In this document: positions 38,908-47,598 of the stretch, one piece after another
Position numbering within the stretch: the stretch's first letter is position 1
How the letters are laid out: every line of letters begins with the position of its first letter
DNA from: Rhodospirillales bacterium
GTDB lineage: Bacteria; Pseudomonadota; Alphaproteobacteria; Rhodospirillales; Rhodospirillaceae
Direction of reading: 5' to 3'
NCBI GenBank assembly: GCA_028281845.1
Contig: JANQJD010000014.1
Coordinates: forward strand, 124,001-188,000
Length of the DNA stretch: 64,000 bases
Notes under the pieces: model-generated
What the model saw: only the letters and a program-made list of their open reading frames with translations
Database searches by the model: none
Told to the model about the DNA's origin: nothing
Made by a program: the position numbers and the translations under genes

Positions 38908-39924
38908 TTAAGCTTCATAAGCAAGCCCACTTTCGGTGCGGAAGGGACGAGTGAGCAAGTTATGAATCACTCCGTCAATAGGTTCACCTTGATCAAGAAC
39001 GCTGCATACAGCTTGACAGACTGGCATCTCGACTGCCAGTGCCTCGGCACGTGCGACTACAGCCGCAGCGCTGTAAACGCCTTCTGTCACAGACAAGCTC
39101 CTTGCTAGCAGTTGAGTCAGACTCCCCCCCTGGCCAAGGGCCACTCCGAATGAAAAGTTGCGCGATTGTACGCTGTTGGCTGTGAGAACTAAATCTCCTA
39201 AGCCTGAGAGACCCATCAGCGTTTCTGCCTGCGCACCGGCAGCGACTGCTAAACGAACAATTTCAGCCAGGCCACGTGTCGTTAGCGCTGCGCGCGCGTT
39301 ATTTCCTAAGGATCGACCTTCGACAATGCCGCAGCCGATGGCCAGTACATTCTTGACTGCTCCTCCAATCTCCGCACCTCGAATATCATTCGATAAGTAG
39401 AGCCGAAGTGCTGGTGTTCCGAGTGTCATGAGGAGAACTTGGCCCAGTCCTGTATCCTGGCAGGCGAGTGTCAATGCCGTTGGTAATCCACGAGCAACTT
39501 CTGCAGCAAAACTTGGTCCTGATAAAACGGCTATTTTTGCGGTCGGTAAAGTCTCCCCAAGGATTTCGTGCATCAGAGCATTGGTATGGCGTTCAATTCC
39601 CTTAGCACAGATGATAGCCGGTATGCCTGATCGCCAATGTGGAGCAAATTGGGTGGAAACAGCACGTAGGTACTGTGCTGGTACTGCCAATAAAATAGCG
39701 TCGCATGTCCCTGTAACTGCCGTTGGGTCTGTCGTCAGATGCAAAGTCCCATGATCGAGTGGTAATAGTACACCGGGTAGATAAGGGCTCTCATGATGAG
39801 CGACCAACAGAGCTGCTGTAGTGGGGTTATGGACCCATAACACAACCTGCAGTCCTGTGCGGCAAGCAGTAAGAGCAAGCGCAGTTCCCCAAGCACCAGC
39901 ACCGACAACACCAATTCGATTCAT
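38908..39924 (-). CDS. gpsA: Glycerol-3-phosphate dehydrogenase [NAD(P)+]
   Basis: GpsA makes sn-glycerol-3-phosphate from dihydroxyacetone phosphate for phospholipid synthesis. The dinucleotide-binding motif GVVGAGAWGTALAL is at the N-terminus, LAVPAQYLRAV and CAKGIE follow, and the catalytic Lys is in GGAVKNVLAIGCGIVEG. GLSGLGDLVLT is also characteristic. I start it at ATG 39924 (MNRIGVVG, 338 residues); the upstream extension runs toward dnaQ and is not family-like. The gene is in the same orientation as dnaQ, coaE and aroE. Confidence 0.96.
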   Translation of the reverse strand: MNRIGVVGAGAWGTALALTACRTGLQVVLWVHNPTTAALLVAHHESPYLPGVLLPLDHGTLHLTTDPTAVTGTCDAILLAVPAQYLRAVSTQFAPHWRSGIPAIICAKGIERHTNALMHEILGETLPTAKIAVLSGPSFAAEVARGLPTALTLACQDTGLGQVLLMTLGTPALRLYLSNDIRGAEIGGAVKNVLAIGCGIVEGRSLGNNARAALTTRGLAEIVRLAVAAGAQAETLMGLSGLGDLVLTANSVQSRNFSFGVALGQGGSLTQLLARSLSVTEGVYSAAAVVARAEALAVEMPVCQAVCSVLDQGEPIDGVIHNLLTRPFRTESGLAYEA

Positions 39925-39962
39925 TACTTTCAGAATCCGTCCCTTCCTGCAGAGGCCATTTC

Positions 39963-40631
39963 TCATTGCCTCCATATGGGGTTTTTTATCAAAGAAATAA
40001 GTGCAGCGTGTGCTTTGAGTTCGTCAGGGGAAGCCATATGCGAACGGGCGGGACGATAGGGACGAGCGACAGTTGTCATTCCCGCAGTAGCTTTGGGAAG
40101 GCCTAATGATAATTGAGGTTCTTTACTACCAATAAGAGCAATATAAATTTCTGTTAATAATTGTGAATCCAGCAAAGCACCATGAACTGTTCGTCTGGAA
40201 TTGTCTATGGAAAATCGTCGGCACAGGCTATCCAAACTAACCTGTGCTCCGGGGAATCGCCGCTTTGCCATAGCGACCGTATCAATAACTCGATTCATAG
40301 AGAGGGGTGGCAGGCAACAACGTTCTAATTCTGCATTGAGAAATTTTATATCAAAAGTAGCATTGTGAATAATCAGCATTGCATCATTGAGAAACGCGAG
40401 GAATAACTTGGCAATGTCAGCGAATAAGGGCTTCCTGGCCAGGAATGTGGAAGACAGACCGTGAATCGCCTCTGCATCCGCAGGCATGTCTCGTTCTGGG
40501 TTGAGATACCACTGACGGCTCTTGCCCGTTGGGAGGTGATTCATAAGCTCAATACAGCCAATTTCGACAACACGATGGCCATCCGCTGGATTCAACCCAG
40601 TCGTTTCTGTATCGAGGACAATTTCACGCAT
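39963..40631 (-). CDS. dnaQ: DNA polymerase III epsilon subunit (proofreading exonuclease)
   Basis: The 3'-5' exonuclease of the replicase. The DEDDh catalytic residues are visible: Asp7 and Glu9 in REIVLDTETTGL, Asp in HNATFDIKFLN, His in the SRRTVHGALLDSQLL segment, and its final Asp. The start at ATG 40631 has an AGAGGTG site and overlaps the coaE stop by 8 bases, which rules out the much longer upstream extension. The C-terminal 40 residues should hold the alpha-subunit binding tail. Length about 222 residues. Confidence 0.95.
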   Translation of the reverse strand: MREIVLDTETTGLNPADGHRVVEIGCIELMNHLPTGKSRQWYLNPERDMPADAEAIHGLSSTFLARKPLFADIAKLFLAFLNDAMLIIHNATFDIKFLNAELERCCLPPLSMNRVIDTVAMAKRRFPGAQVSLDSLCRRFSIDNSRRTVHGALLDSQLLTEIYIALIGSKEPQLSLGLPKATAGMTTVARPYRPARSHMASPDELKAHAALISLIKNPIWRQ

Positions 40632-41271
40632 GATCACCTCTTTGCAGCAAAAAGTCATGTAGTGGACGAGGAGGCCAGTGGTGGGATGGATGCATACACA
40701 TGGTTTTGGTAATTTGGATGAGGCTGCGTAGAGTTGAACGATATCCGAGTCCAGTCGGTACAACAAATGTTGCACGGCGTCGTTTCTCACTTTCTGAAAT
40801 CTGACGACTCTTGATAAACTCTAACTTTTTGAGAGTCATCCCCACTCGACGCATGGCCCTTTGCGTCTGTAAAAACGGTGGCGCGGTGACAACGGCTACT
40901 GCATCACAACGCCGCTCGCTGTGTGTTTCAAATAGCAATGGAATATCCAGTACAACTAGGTATTTATGACTGCTTGCCGCACACTGTAAAAAACGCCTTT
41001 CAGCTTGGAGAACAAGGGGGTGCAGAATACTTTCAAGCTGTTGGAGTCGAACAGAATCGCCAAAAACCTTGGCACCAAGAGCTAATCTATCTACCGCACC
41101 ATGTACAATGACATCAGGAAAAACAGCCGCAATGGTCTGCACAGCTGTACTACTGAGTAAAGAATGAACGACTGCATCAGAATCATACACAGGAATGCCA
41201 AGACTTCTAAAAATAGCTGATGCTGTACTCTTTCCCATAGCAATAGAACCAGTGAGGCCAAGGACACGCAT
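40624..41271 (-). CDS. coaE: Dephospho-CoA kinase
   Basis: CoaE carries out the last step of coenzyme A synthesis. The P-loop GLTGSIAMGKST starts at residue 5, followed by IPVYDSDAVVHSLL with the catalytic Asp, and VLDIPLLFE, another family block. The RMRRVGMT-type region and FVVPTGLG (FVIDNSG in most relatives) follow; the latter differs from the usual pattern. ATG at 41271 gives 215 residues, with an AGGA site close before it. It is linked to dnaQ by an 8-base overlap in the conserved aroE-coaE-dnaQ order. Confidence 0.94.
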   Translation of the reverse strand: MRVLGLTGSIAMGKSTASAIFRSLGIPVYDSDAVVHSLLSSTAVQTIAAVFPDVIVHGAVDRLALGAKVFGDSVRLQQLESILHPLVLQAERRFLQCAASSHKYLVVLDIPLLFETHSERRCDAVAVVTAPPFLQTQRAMRRVGMTLKKLEFIKSRQISESEKRRRATFVVPTGLGYRSTLRSLIQITKTMCMHPSHHWPPRPLHDFLLQRGDHA

Positions 41272-41482
41272 GTTCCTATCTCGTTCTTTTTTTATAACTA
41301 TTACATTATGGCATGAGAGCAATGAGTAAGTAATACTAAGTATTACTATTGTAGCATATAGACTATGATAGAATCTAGTATGCCTTATAGTGGGAGAGGG
41401 ATAGTTCTTCAAAGGATCATGCGCCCGTATCAGGCTTTTCCTTTTATCGAAAAATTGAAAATTTATTCAATTAAAAGTTATA

Positions 41483-42328
41483 TTACCTCAGCATAAAGTC
41501 CCTTAACTCTGATGTTATTTCAGGCTCAATACCATACCACGCTGCGAACCCAGGCCGAGCCTGATGCAAGAGCATGCCTAAACCATCAACCACTGGATTT
41601 CCCCGTGCAGAGGCCTGCGCGAGTAAAGGTGTTACGTATGGTACGTAAACAGTATCTATGACTACCGCTTGTTTTGGCAAAGCGCAAAGGTCTATCGCGA
41701 GCGGCTCTACACCTATCATGCCTAAAATTGTGGCATTCACAAGCAAAGCAGCTCCTTCAAGAATTCTTTCTCTTTCTGACCAGTTGATCACCTCGAGAGG
41801 CCCACCAACGTTAGAAACTAGTGCTATGGCACGTTCATAAGAACGACTCACGATGAAAATTTGTTCAACACCACTCTCTAAAAGAGCTACTATAACGGCC
41901 CGCGCGACTCCTCCTGCGCCAAGAATAACTGCTGGTCCGTTTGAAGCGTGCCAATCTGGTATTCTATCACGCAGGTTCTCTGTAAAGCCGAAGCTGTCAG
42001 TATTTGAACCAAGTAGTCGGCCATTCTCAGTATACAGAATAGTATTGACAGCACCTATACGTTGGGCTAGTGGTGTGACTTCGTCCACGACAGCAAGCGC
42101 TGATTCCTTGTGCGGCGCCGTAACATTCGTCCCTTGAAATCCAGCTTTTCCTAAGATCCTTGTAACTTCAGAAAAATGTACAGGCTGCACTGCAAGCGGG
42201 ATATAAGCGCCATAGACGCCATATCTTTGCAGCCACCAGCCGTGCAAACGAGGGGATAAAGAATGGCAGACAGGCCACCCAATAACACCGGCGAGCTTTA
42301 TGCTGCCTTTCGCCTTATGAATTTGCAC
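41483..42328 (-). CDS. aroE: Shikimate 5-dehydrogenase
   Basis: AroE reduces 3-dehydroshikimate in the aromatic pathway. Substrate-binding Ser residues are in WPVCHSLSPRLH, the catalytic Lys is in NVTAPHKESA, and the catalytic Asp is in SNTDSFGF. The NADP-binding motif is ILGAGGVARAV. GTG at 42328 is chosen because AGGAGGG lies eight bases upstream; an ATG at 42394 would add 22 residues unlike the family. Length about 281 residues. It borders the candidate origin region; the usual neighbour maf is missing. Confidence 0.95.
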   Translation of the reverse strand: MQIHKAKGSIKLAGVIGWPVCHSLSPRLHGWWLQRYGVYGAYIPLAVQPVHFSEVTRILGKAGFQGTNVTAPHKESALAVVDEVTPLAQRIGAVNTILYTENGRLLGSNTDSFGFTENLRDRIPDWHASNGPAVILGAGGVARAVIVALLESGVEQIFIVSRSYERAIALVSNVGGPLEVINWSERERILEGAALLVNATILGMIGVEPLAIDLCALPKQAVVIDTVYVPYVTPLLAQASARGNPVVDGLGMLLHQARPGFAAWYGIEPEITSELRDFMLR

Positions 42329-43263
42329 GTATAGGACCCTCCTGACTCTCCTCGCCAGTCTCCCAGACTCTTTGTGCAAAAGATGATACTGCATACTGCA
42401 AATACAAAAAATCTTTGAGGAAACGCCCTGCCATATCCGCTGTTATATCAACGTCCTGCCATGAAGCAGTGTCCATTAACTTTCACTGCTTCATCGTTCG
42501 TACAGGTTTTTCCCTGCATGGAACTCTGAACGCTATAGCAAAGAAAAGACTTTCTACAAAAAAATTAGATTCTAACAATCATTTTTAAATATAAAAAATG
42601 ATTGTTACATTTAAATATTACTATATAAGTATGTCAAAAATAATAACAATAATCTCAGCGAAATGCGCAGATAACACTGCCCATTATCGTCCAGTCCAGG
42701 GAGAGCATCTATCGCTGCTGCCCTAAAAGCACAGAAATGCAGGACATGCAAATGTGACAATAAGATTTTTTGCTGCTATTCCGTGAATCAGTGCGATTCT
42801 CTCAAGAACCGTGCTGACCTGTTCTATGGCAAGGATGAGCGATCAGTAGGTATCGCCAATGGCTTATGCGTTTCAATCTTTACTAGATAAAGTATTGCGA
42901 CGTCTCCGCCGGTTTCCCCAGCGAAGTCAGAGAATGGGCGAAAATGGAACTTCTCTCACATACTCAAGCATATCGATTATAGACGCCTTGGCTTTGCTGT
43001 GAAACATTAGAGATGTTCCAGAAAATAAGAGCACCAGACCACCCTCTCCCAGGAAGGACCCCTCTCCGCAATGAAGGCCATGGCCCCTCGCTTCAGCACT
43101 CTCTTGAATTGAATAATGCGAATGAATCAGAATAAGACGAGACGTTCTTGACAACTGTAGTAACAGCGCATGAACGTGTGATACATAGAAACCTGCTATC
43201 CTTAGCCTTGTAGGATAAGAATCATATAGTGTGTTGCTAATTAAAGAATGTTGTTCTCAAAAA
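42329..43263. other. Candidate chromosomal origin region between aroE and hemE
   Basis: A spacer of about 935 bases between divergent aroE and hemE. In Caulobacter and Rickettsia, and many other alphaproteobacteria, the replication origin lies beside hemE, with a DUF299 gene, maf and aroE on the other side. Here those two genes are gone and only this spacer is left. It has an AT-rich core (about 42555-42660) with a perfect 13 bp inverted repeat. I found no perfect DnaA box in it. No tRNA or recognisable protein is visible; a 75-codon ORF on the minus strand (42927-43154) was not identifiable. Confidence 0.45.
42574..42606. repeat. Perfect 13 bp inverted repeat in the AT-rich core
   Basis: AACAATCATTTTT (42574-42586) and AAAAATGATTGTT (42594-42606) are perfect inverted copies around a seven-base AT loop. 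It lies in the middle of the candidate origin spacer. Confidence 0.9.
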
Positions 43264-44322
43264 ATGTCCTTACAGAGTCCCTTCATCAGCACGGCCAAAC
43301 CCTTTCTAAGGGCCCTACGGGGTGAGACCATTATACCACCACCGTTATGGTTGATGAGACAGGCAGGCCGTTATCTTCCAGAGTATCGACAGGTCCGCGC
43401 CAGGGTACATAGCTTTCTTGAATTATGTTATTCACCGGAACTAGCCGCTGAGGTGACATTGCAGCCTATACGCCGTTACGGCTTTGATGCGGCAATTTTG
43501 TTCTCTGATATTTTAGTTGTTCCAGATGCACTAGGGCAGCCTGTCACCTTTCATGAAGGCAGAGGACCAACCTTAGAAAGGTTAAAAAACAAAGCAGATG
43601 TCACTCGTCTCTCGTTAGAAAAATTCATAAGCTCCCTTGCTCCTGTCTACAAAACAGTGCAATTCCTAGCACAGACACTTTCGCCAACTGTGGCACTTAT
43701 TGGATTTGCTGGTGCGCCATGGACGGTTGCTGCCTACATGATAGAAGGAGGTGGGAGTAAAGATTTTGCTCATGCAAAACTCTGGTCCCTTGGACAAGGA
43801 CCGATGGAGCAACTCATGGAGCTTTTGACAGAAGCGACGATACGGCACTTGTTGGCACAGATTGCTGCAGGTGCAGAGGCTGTTCAAGTCTTTGATTCCT
43901 GGGCTGGTGTGTTGCCGGAGAATGAATTTCTCCAATTCGTAGTAAATCCAACAAAAAAAATAGTAGAAAGAATACATAAAACATACCCTACTATACCGAT
44001 AATAGCTTTTCCTCGAGGGGCTGGCATACAGTATAAAATCTTCGTGAAGGAAACAGGAGTTCAGGCTGTCAGTCTCGATTCTTCTGTTCCACTTATGTGG
44101 GCGGCTAAGTATTTACAACCATACGCAACAATACAGGGTAATCTCGATCCTATTGCTCTATTTGCTGGTGGAAATAATATGCTAAAAAGAGTACAGCGTA
44201 TCATTGATGTCCTGAGTCACGGTCCTTTTGTCTTTAATCTCGGTCATGGCATCGTCCCAGAGACTCCTCTAGAGCATGTCGCTGAACTCGTTAAATATAT
44301 CCGTCTTTGTGGCGTTCGTTAA
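43264..44322 (+). CDS. hemE: Uroporphyrinogen decarboxylase
   Basis: HemE decarboxylates uroporphyrinogen III to coproporphyrinogen III in haem synthesis. The signature PLWLMRQAGRYLPEYR near residue 30 is complete, and ILFSDILVVPDALG and IGFAGAPWTVAAYMIEGGGSK are further family blocks. ATG at 43264 (352 residues) is preferred over GTG at 43231. It is followed by hemH, hemJ and rho on the same strand. Its 3' end carries repeated TTAAATATAT segments on both sides of the stop codon. Confidence 0.97.
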   Translation: MSLQSPFISTAKPFLRALRGETIIPPPLWLMRQAGRYLPEYRQVRARVHSFLELCYSPELAAEVTLQPIRRYGFDAAILFSDILVVPDALGQPVTFHEGRGPTLERLKNKADVTRLSLEKFISSLAPVYKTVQFLAQTLSPTVALIGFAGAPWTVAAYMIEGGGSKDFAHAKLWSLGQGPMEQLMELLTEATIRHLLAQIAAGAEAVQVFDSWAGVLPENEFLQFVVNPTKKIVERIHKTYPTIPIIAFPRGAGIQYKIFVKETGVQAVSLDSSVPLMWAAKYLQPYATIQGNLDPIALFAGGNNMLKRVQRIIDVLSHGPFVFNLGHGIVPETPLEHVAELVKYIRLCGVR

Positions 44323-44347
44323 ATATATTCTTTAAATATATCCGTCT
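44291..44347. repeat. Repeated segment around the hemE stop codon
   Basis: TTAAATATATCCGTCT occurs inside the hemE C-terminus (44291-44306) and again after the stop (44332-44347), with a third partial copy (TTAAATATAT) at 44319 that overlaps the stop codon. Confidence 0.9.
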
Positions 44348-44432
44348 CATATTTCTTTGAAAAAAAGAAAATATTCTGTTTTCATTTTAAAACAAGAGTG
44401 ATGCAAATCTCTCTGACAGGAATAAAGGACTC

Positions 44433-45428
44433 ATGTCCAGAGTAGCGGTTGTATTATTTAATGTTGGTGGGCCGGATTCCCCAGAGTCTGCACGGGCATT
44501 TCTCTTGAATCTTTTCAATGATCCGGCCATTCTTCCGATTCCTTGGCCGATCCGCTGGCTCGCTGCACGCCTCCTTGCAAGATCTCGTGCAGCTGCCACA
44601 CGGGCCCTCTATAACCAGATTGGTGGTTGCTCCCCACTTCTTTTCGAAACTGACGCGCAAGCTCGGGCTTTAGAAAGGGCAATACAAGATTCAAGCTTAG
44701 AGGTTCGGGCTTTCCCCGCCATGCGGTATTGGCATCCCTTTATCAAGGAGACCGCAAAAAACATAGAAAAGTGGCATCCAGATCATATTGTTCTTTTACC
44801 ACTATATCCACAATTTTCTAATATCACCACTGGTTCTTCACTAAAAGAATGGAAACGTGTCTCAGGAAGACTGGAGAATCTGACAACAGCCGTATGCTGC
44901 TGGCCTACAGAGCCTGGCTTTGTGGCAGCATTAGCACAGCTCACCAGACAAGGGGTAGAGATGATTCGTTCTACTAATAATAGAAAAAAAAGTCAGATTC
45001 CACGAATCCTATTCTCTGCTCATGGATTACCGAAAGCTGTTATTGCTAGGGGTGATCCCTATCAATATCAAGTACAACAAACAGTTTCTGCTATTGTAAC
45101 CACTTTACAGGAACACAGTCTAGATTACCAAATTTGCTATCAAAGCAGAGTAGGACCACAACAATGGATAGGTCCAGATATAGGTGATGCGATTTGTCGT
45201 GCTGGTGCTCTGAAGATTCCTGTGGTAATTGTTCCTGTAACATTTGTATCAGAACATGTAGAAACTCTGGTAGAGCTTGACATTAAATACCGGGACATGG
45301 CTAGAGCAGTTGGTGTGCCACACTACATACGTGTTCCAACAGTTAGAACGCACGTGTGGTTCGTGGCCGGGTTAGCAAGGTTAGTGCAGGAAGTTCTTCT
45401 CAAAGAGCCCCCTTTAATGAGAGAGTAA
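44433..45428 (+). CDS. hemH: Ferrochelatase
   Basis: HemH inserts iron into protoporphyrin IX, the last step of haem synthesis. The N-terminal VAVVLFNVGGPDSPESARAF is typical, the catalytic His is in RILFSAHGLPKAVI, and the metal-binding Glu/His set is in IVPVTFVSEHVETLVELD. The length of 331 residues is normal. AAAGGA lies before ATG at 44433. It is separated from hemE by 110 bases and from hemJ by 22. Confidence 0.97.
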   Translation: MSRVAVVLFNVGGPDSPESARAFLLNLFNDPAILPIPWPIRWLAARLLARSRAAATRALYNQIGGCSPLLFETDAQARALERAIQDSSLEVRAFPAMRYWHPFIKETAKNIEKWHPDHIVLLPLYPQFSNITTGSSLKEWKRVSGRLENLTTAVCCWPTEPGFVAALAQLTRQGVEMIRSTNNRKKSQIPRILFSAHGLPKAVIARGDPYQYQVQQTVSAIVTTLQEHSLDYQICYQSRVGPQQWIGPDIGDAICRAGALKIPVVIVPVTFVSEHVETLVELDIKYRDMARAVGVPHYIRVPTVRTHVWFVAGLARLVQEVLLKEPPLMRE

Positions 45429-45450
45429 TTTGTGAGAGAATGCTAAAAAA

Positions 45451-45879
45451 ATGACGGATGATACTTATCTATGGTGGAAAGCTGCTCATATTATCAGCAT
45501 AGTAACCTGGATGGCCGGGTTATTTTATATGCCACGCTTGTTTGTCTACCATGCTTTATCCCTGCCTGATTCCACAGAATATCAGCTTTTAAAGGTCATG
45601 GAGCGTCGCCTGTTGTTCGCTATTATGCATCCGTCAATTGTGATGGTGTTCATAACAGGGATTGTAATTTTACCCCCATGGATAGAACATCGATGGATGC
45701 TGGCTAAGCTTGGCCTGGTAGGACTCCTTGTTGTCTGTCATCTGCTCTGCATGCATTGGCGAATTGCCTTTGTACATGACCGCAATAGTCATTCACACAT
45801 TTTCTACAGGGTTGTGAATGAGATTCCTACGGTCGTTCTTATTGGCATTGTGATTCTTGTCGTTCAAAAACCCTCTTGA
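45451..45879 (+). CDS. hemJ: Protoporphyrinogen oxidase HemJ
   Basis: A 142-residue membrane protein that oxidises protoporphyrinogen IX, binding haem b. It has four hydrophobic segments, with the conserved His and Trp in WWKAAHIISIVTWMAGLFYMPRLFVYH at the N-terminus. The order hemE-hemH-hemJ-rho is characteristic of alphaproteobacteria, which supports the assignment over other CopD-like proteins. With hemE and hemH it covers three of the last four steps of haem synthesis; hemN/hemF is not in this window. Confidence 0.93.
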   Translation: MTDDTYLWWKAAHIISIVTWMAGLFYMPRLFVYHALSLPDSTEYQLLKVMERRLLFAIMHPSIVMVFITGIVILPPWIEHRWMLAKLGLVGLLVVCHLLCMHWRIAFVHDRNSHSHIFYRVVNEIPTVVLIGIVILVVQKPS

Positions 45880-46219
45880 ACTGGCTGCGAGCGATGCGTT
45901 TCACAGGACTTTTTATTTGACGTAGACCTTCCCTTCAAGGGACCTAGATCACAGAGCAATCTTTCTGTAGCAACTCTACAAATCAGTATTTGACTTTATA
46001 GCCTGTTTCAGCTATTTTCAATGGAGTTGACCGCCTTGGCTGACAGCCTGTCATGCTGTACATGATAGACGCGCATCGCATGCTTGTAGCAGGAAAGCTG
46101 GGAGAGACGGAGGTGCGGTCATTTCGCCTGGGTGGATTTTTTTTTATTTTGGAAGTCTCTTTATCGCTCTCTTCCAATAACTTCTCTAATCACTCCCTAC
46201 TGCAGGGCCTGAAAGCGTC
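45880..46219. other. Leader region upstream of rho
   Basis: About 340 bases without a recognised gene. It includes a small TCATG/CATGA inverted repeat near 46050 and a TTTTTTTTT run near 46137. Rho genes are commonly autoregulated in their leader, so a regulatory function is plausible but not shown. Confidence 0.4.
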
Positions 46220-47476
46220 ATGCATCTTCAAGAGTTGAAAAAGAAGGCTCCAGCTGAGCTGCTTGCCTTTGCTGAAGAACTGGAAATTGAGAACGCAAGT
46301 AACCTCCGTAAGCAAGACATGCTGTTCGCTATTCTTAAACAACTCGCTGAACGGGATACTCCCATTCACGGTGATGGTGTACTTGAAATCTTGCAGGACG
46401 GATTCGGATTTCTGCGGTCGCCAGAAGCTAATTACTTACCAGGTCCTGATGACATCTATGTTTCGCCGAGTCAGGTACGCCGATTCAGCTTACGAACAGG
46501 TGACACTGTAGAAGGGCAAATTCGTGCGCCAAAGGACGGAGAACGTTATTTCGCACTCCTCAAAGTTAACCAAATTAACTTCGCGCCACCTGAGGAAGTC
46601 CGTCATAGGATTAACTTCGACAACCTGACGCCGCTGTATCCTGATCGAAAGATCACTCTGGAATTTCATGAACAGATGCGTAAGGATTATACAACACGTG
46701 TGATAGACCTCATTGCTCCCCTGGGTAAGGGACAGCGTGCTCTTATTGTAGCTCCACCACGCACCGGTAAGACAGTCATGTTGCAAAATATTGCTCATGC
46801 CGTTGCCGCTAATCACCAAGAGTGTTACTTAATCGTGCTCCTGATCGATGAGCGCCCAGAGGAAGTAACGGACATGGCTCGTTCAGTCAAAGGAGAGGTG
46901 ATCAGTTCGACATTTGACGAACCGGCGTCGCGCCATGTTCAGGTTGCTGAGATGGTTCTTGAAAAGGCCAAGCGCTTGATCGAGCACAAACGTGATGTCG
47001 TCATCCTGCTCGATTCTATTACTCGCTTGGCCAGGGCCTACAATACTGTTGTTCCGAGTTCTGGAAAAGTTTTAACCGGTGGTGTTGACGCCAATGCTCT
47101 ACAACGACCTAAGAGATTCTTCGGTGCGGCCCGCAATATCGAGGAAGGTGGATCCTTGACTGTTATCGCGACGGCGCTTATTGATACGGGCTCACGCATG
47201 GATGAAGTGATCTTTGAGGAGTTCAAGGGAACCGGTAATGCTGAGATTATTCTCGACCGTAAGCTTACGGACAAACGGACATTCCCTGGAATTGACATTA
47301 CAAAATCTGGGACCCGTAAGGAAGAGTTGCTTGTTGATAAGGGCGTATTGTCAAAAATGTGGGTATTGCGCCGTATCCTCGTGCCCATGGGGGTTGTAGA
47401 TGCGATGGAGTTTCTCCTTGAAAAACTAAAGGAGACACGAAACAATATGGCCTTCTTTGAAGCAATGAACAGCTGA
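46220..47476 (+). CDS. rho: Transcription termination factor Rho
   Basis: The hexameric RNA helicase that ends transcription. The N-terminal helix bundle ([20 protein letters not shown]) is followed by the cold-shock RNA-binding domain ([20 protein letters not shown]), the Walker A motif [15 protein letters not shown], Walker [17 protein letters not shown], and the R-loop segment [27 protein letters not shown]-like. The length of 418 residues is standard. No clear ribosome binding site is seen before the ATG. In relatives mnmE, rsmG and parA-parB follow; here they are absent. Confidence 0.98.
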   Translation: MHLQELKKKAPAELLAFAEELEIENASNLRKQDMLFAILKQLAERDTPIHGDGVLEILQDGFGFLRSPEANYLPGPDDIYVSPSQVRRFSLRTGDTVEGQIRAPKDGERYFALLKVNQINFAPPEEVRHRINFDNLTPLYPDRKITLEFHEQMRKDYTTRVIDLIAPLGKGQRALIVAPPRTGKTVMLQNIAHAVAANHQECYLIVLLIDERPEEVTDMARSVKGEVISSTFDEPASRHVQVAEMVLEKAKRLIEHKRDVVILLDSITRLARAYNTVVPSSGKVLTGGVDANALQRPKRFFGAARNIEEGGSLTVIATALIDTGSRMDEVIFEEFKGTGNAEIILDRKLTDKRTFPGIDITKSGTRKEELLVDKGVLSKMWVLRRILVPMGVVDAMEFLLEKLKETRNNMAFFEAMNS

Positions 47477-47552
47477 CCTGCTGGAGAAGAGGGAGGAGGT
47501 GTTGGTTTTCCCTCGGAAAATGCTCCTCACTCAAAGCAAGCTAAGAGGGCAA

Positions 47553-47598
47553 CGCCGCACGGAATTCAAATTTCCGCGGCGCTGGAGGGTTTTTTTTT
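47553..47598 (+). terminator. Probable terminator after rho
   Basis: CGCCGC...GGAA pairs with TTTCC...GCGGCG with a two-base bulge, ending at 47581, and nine T follow after eight bases (47590-47598). It lies 76 bases after the rho stop codon. Confidence 0.5.

Noticed and set aside
42927-43154. 75-codon minus-strand ORF in the hemE-aroE spacer as a maf remnant
   Set aside because: The start (LILIHSHYS) only faintly recalls the Maf LILAS motif, and the rest does not match.
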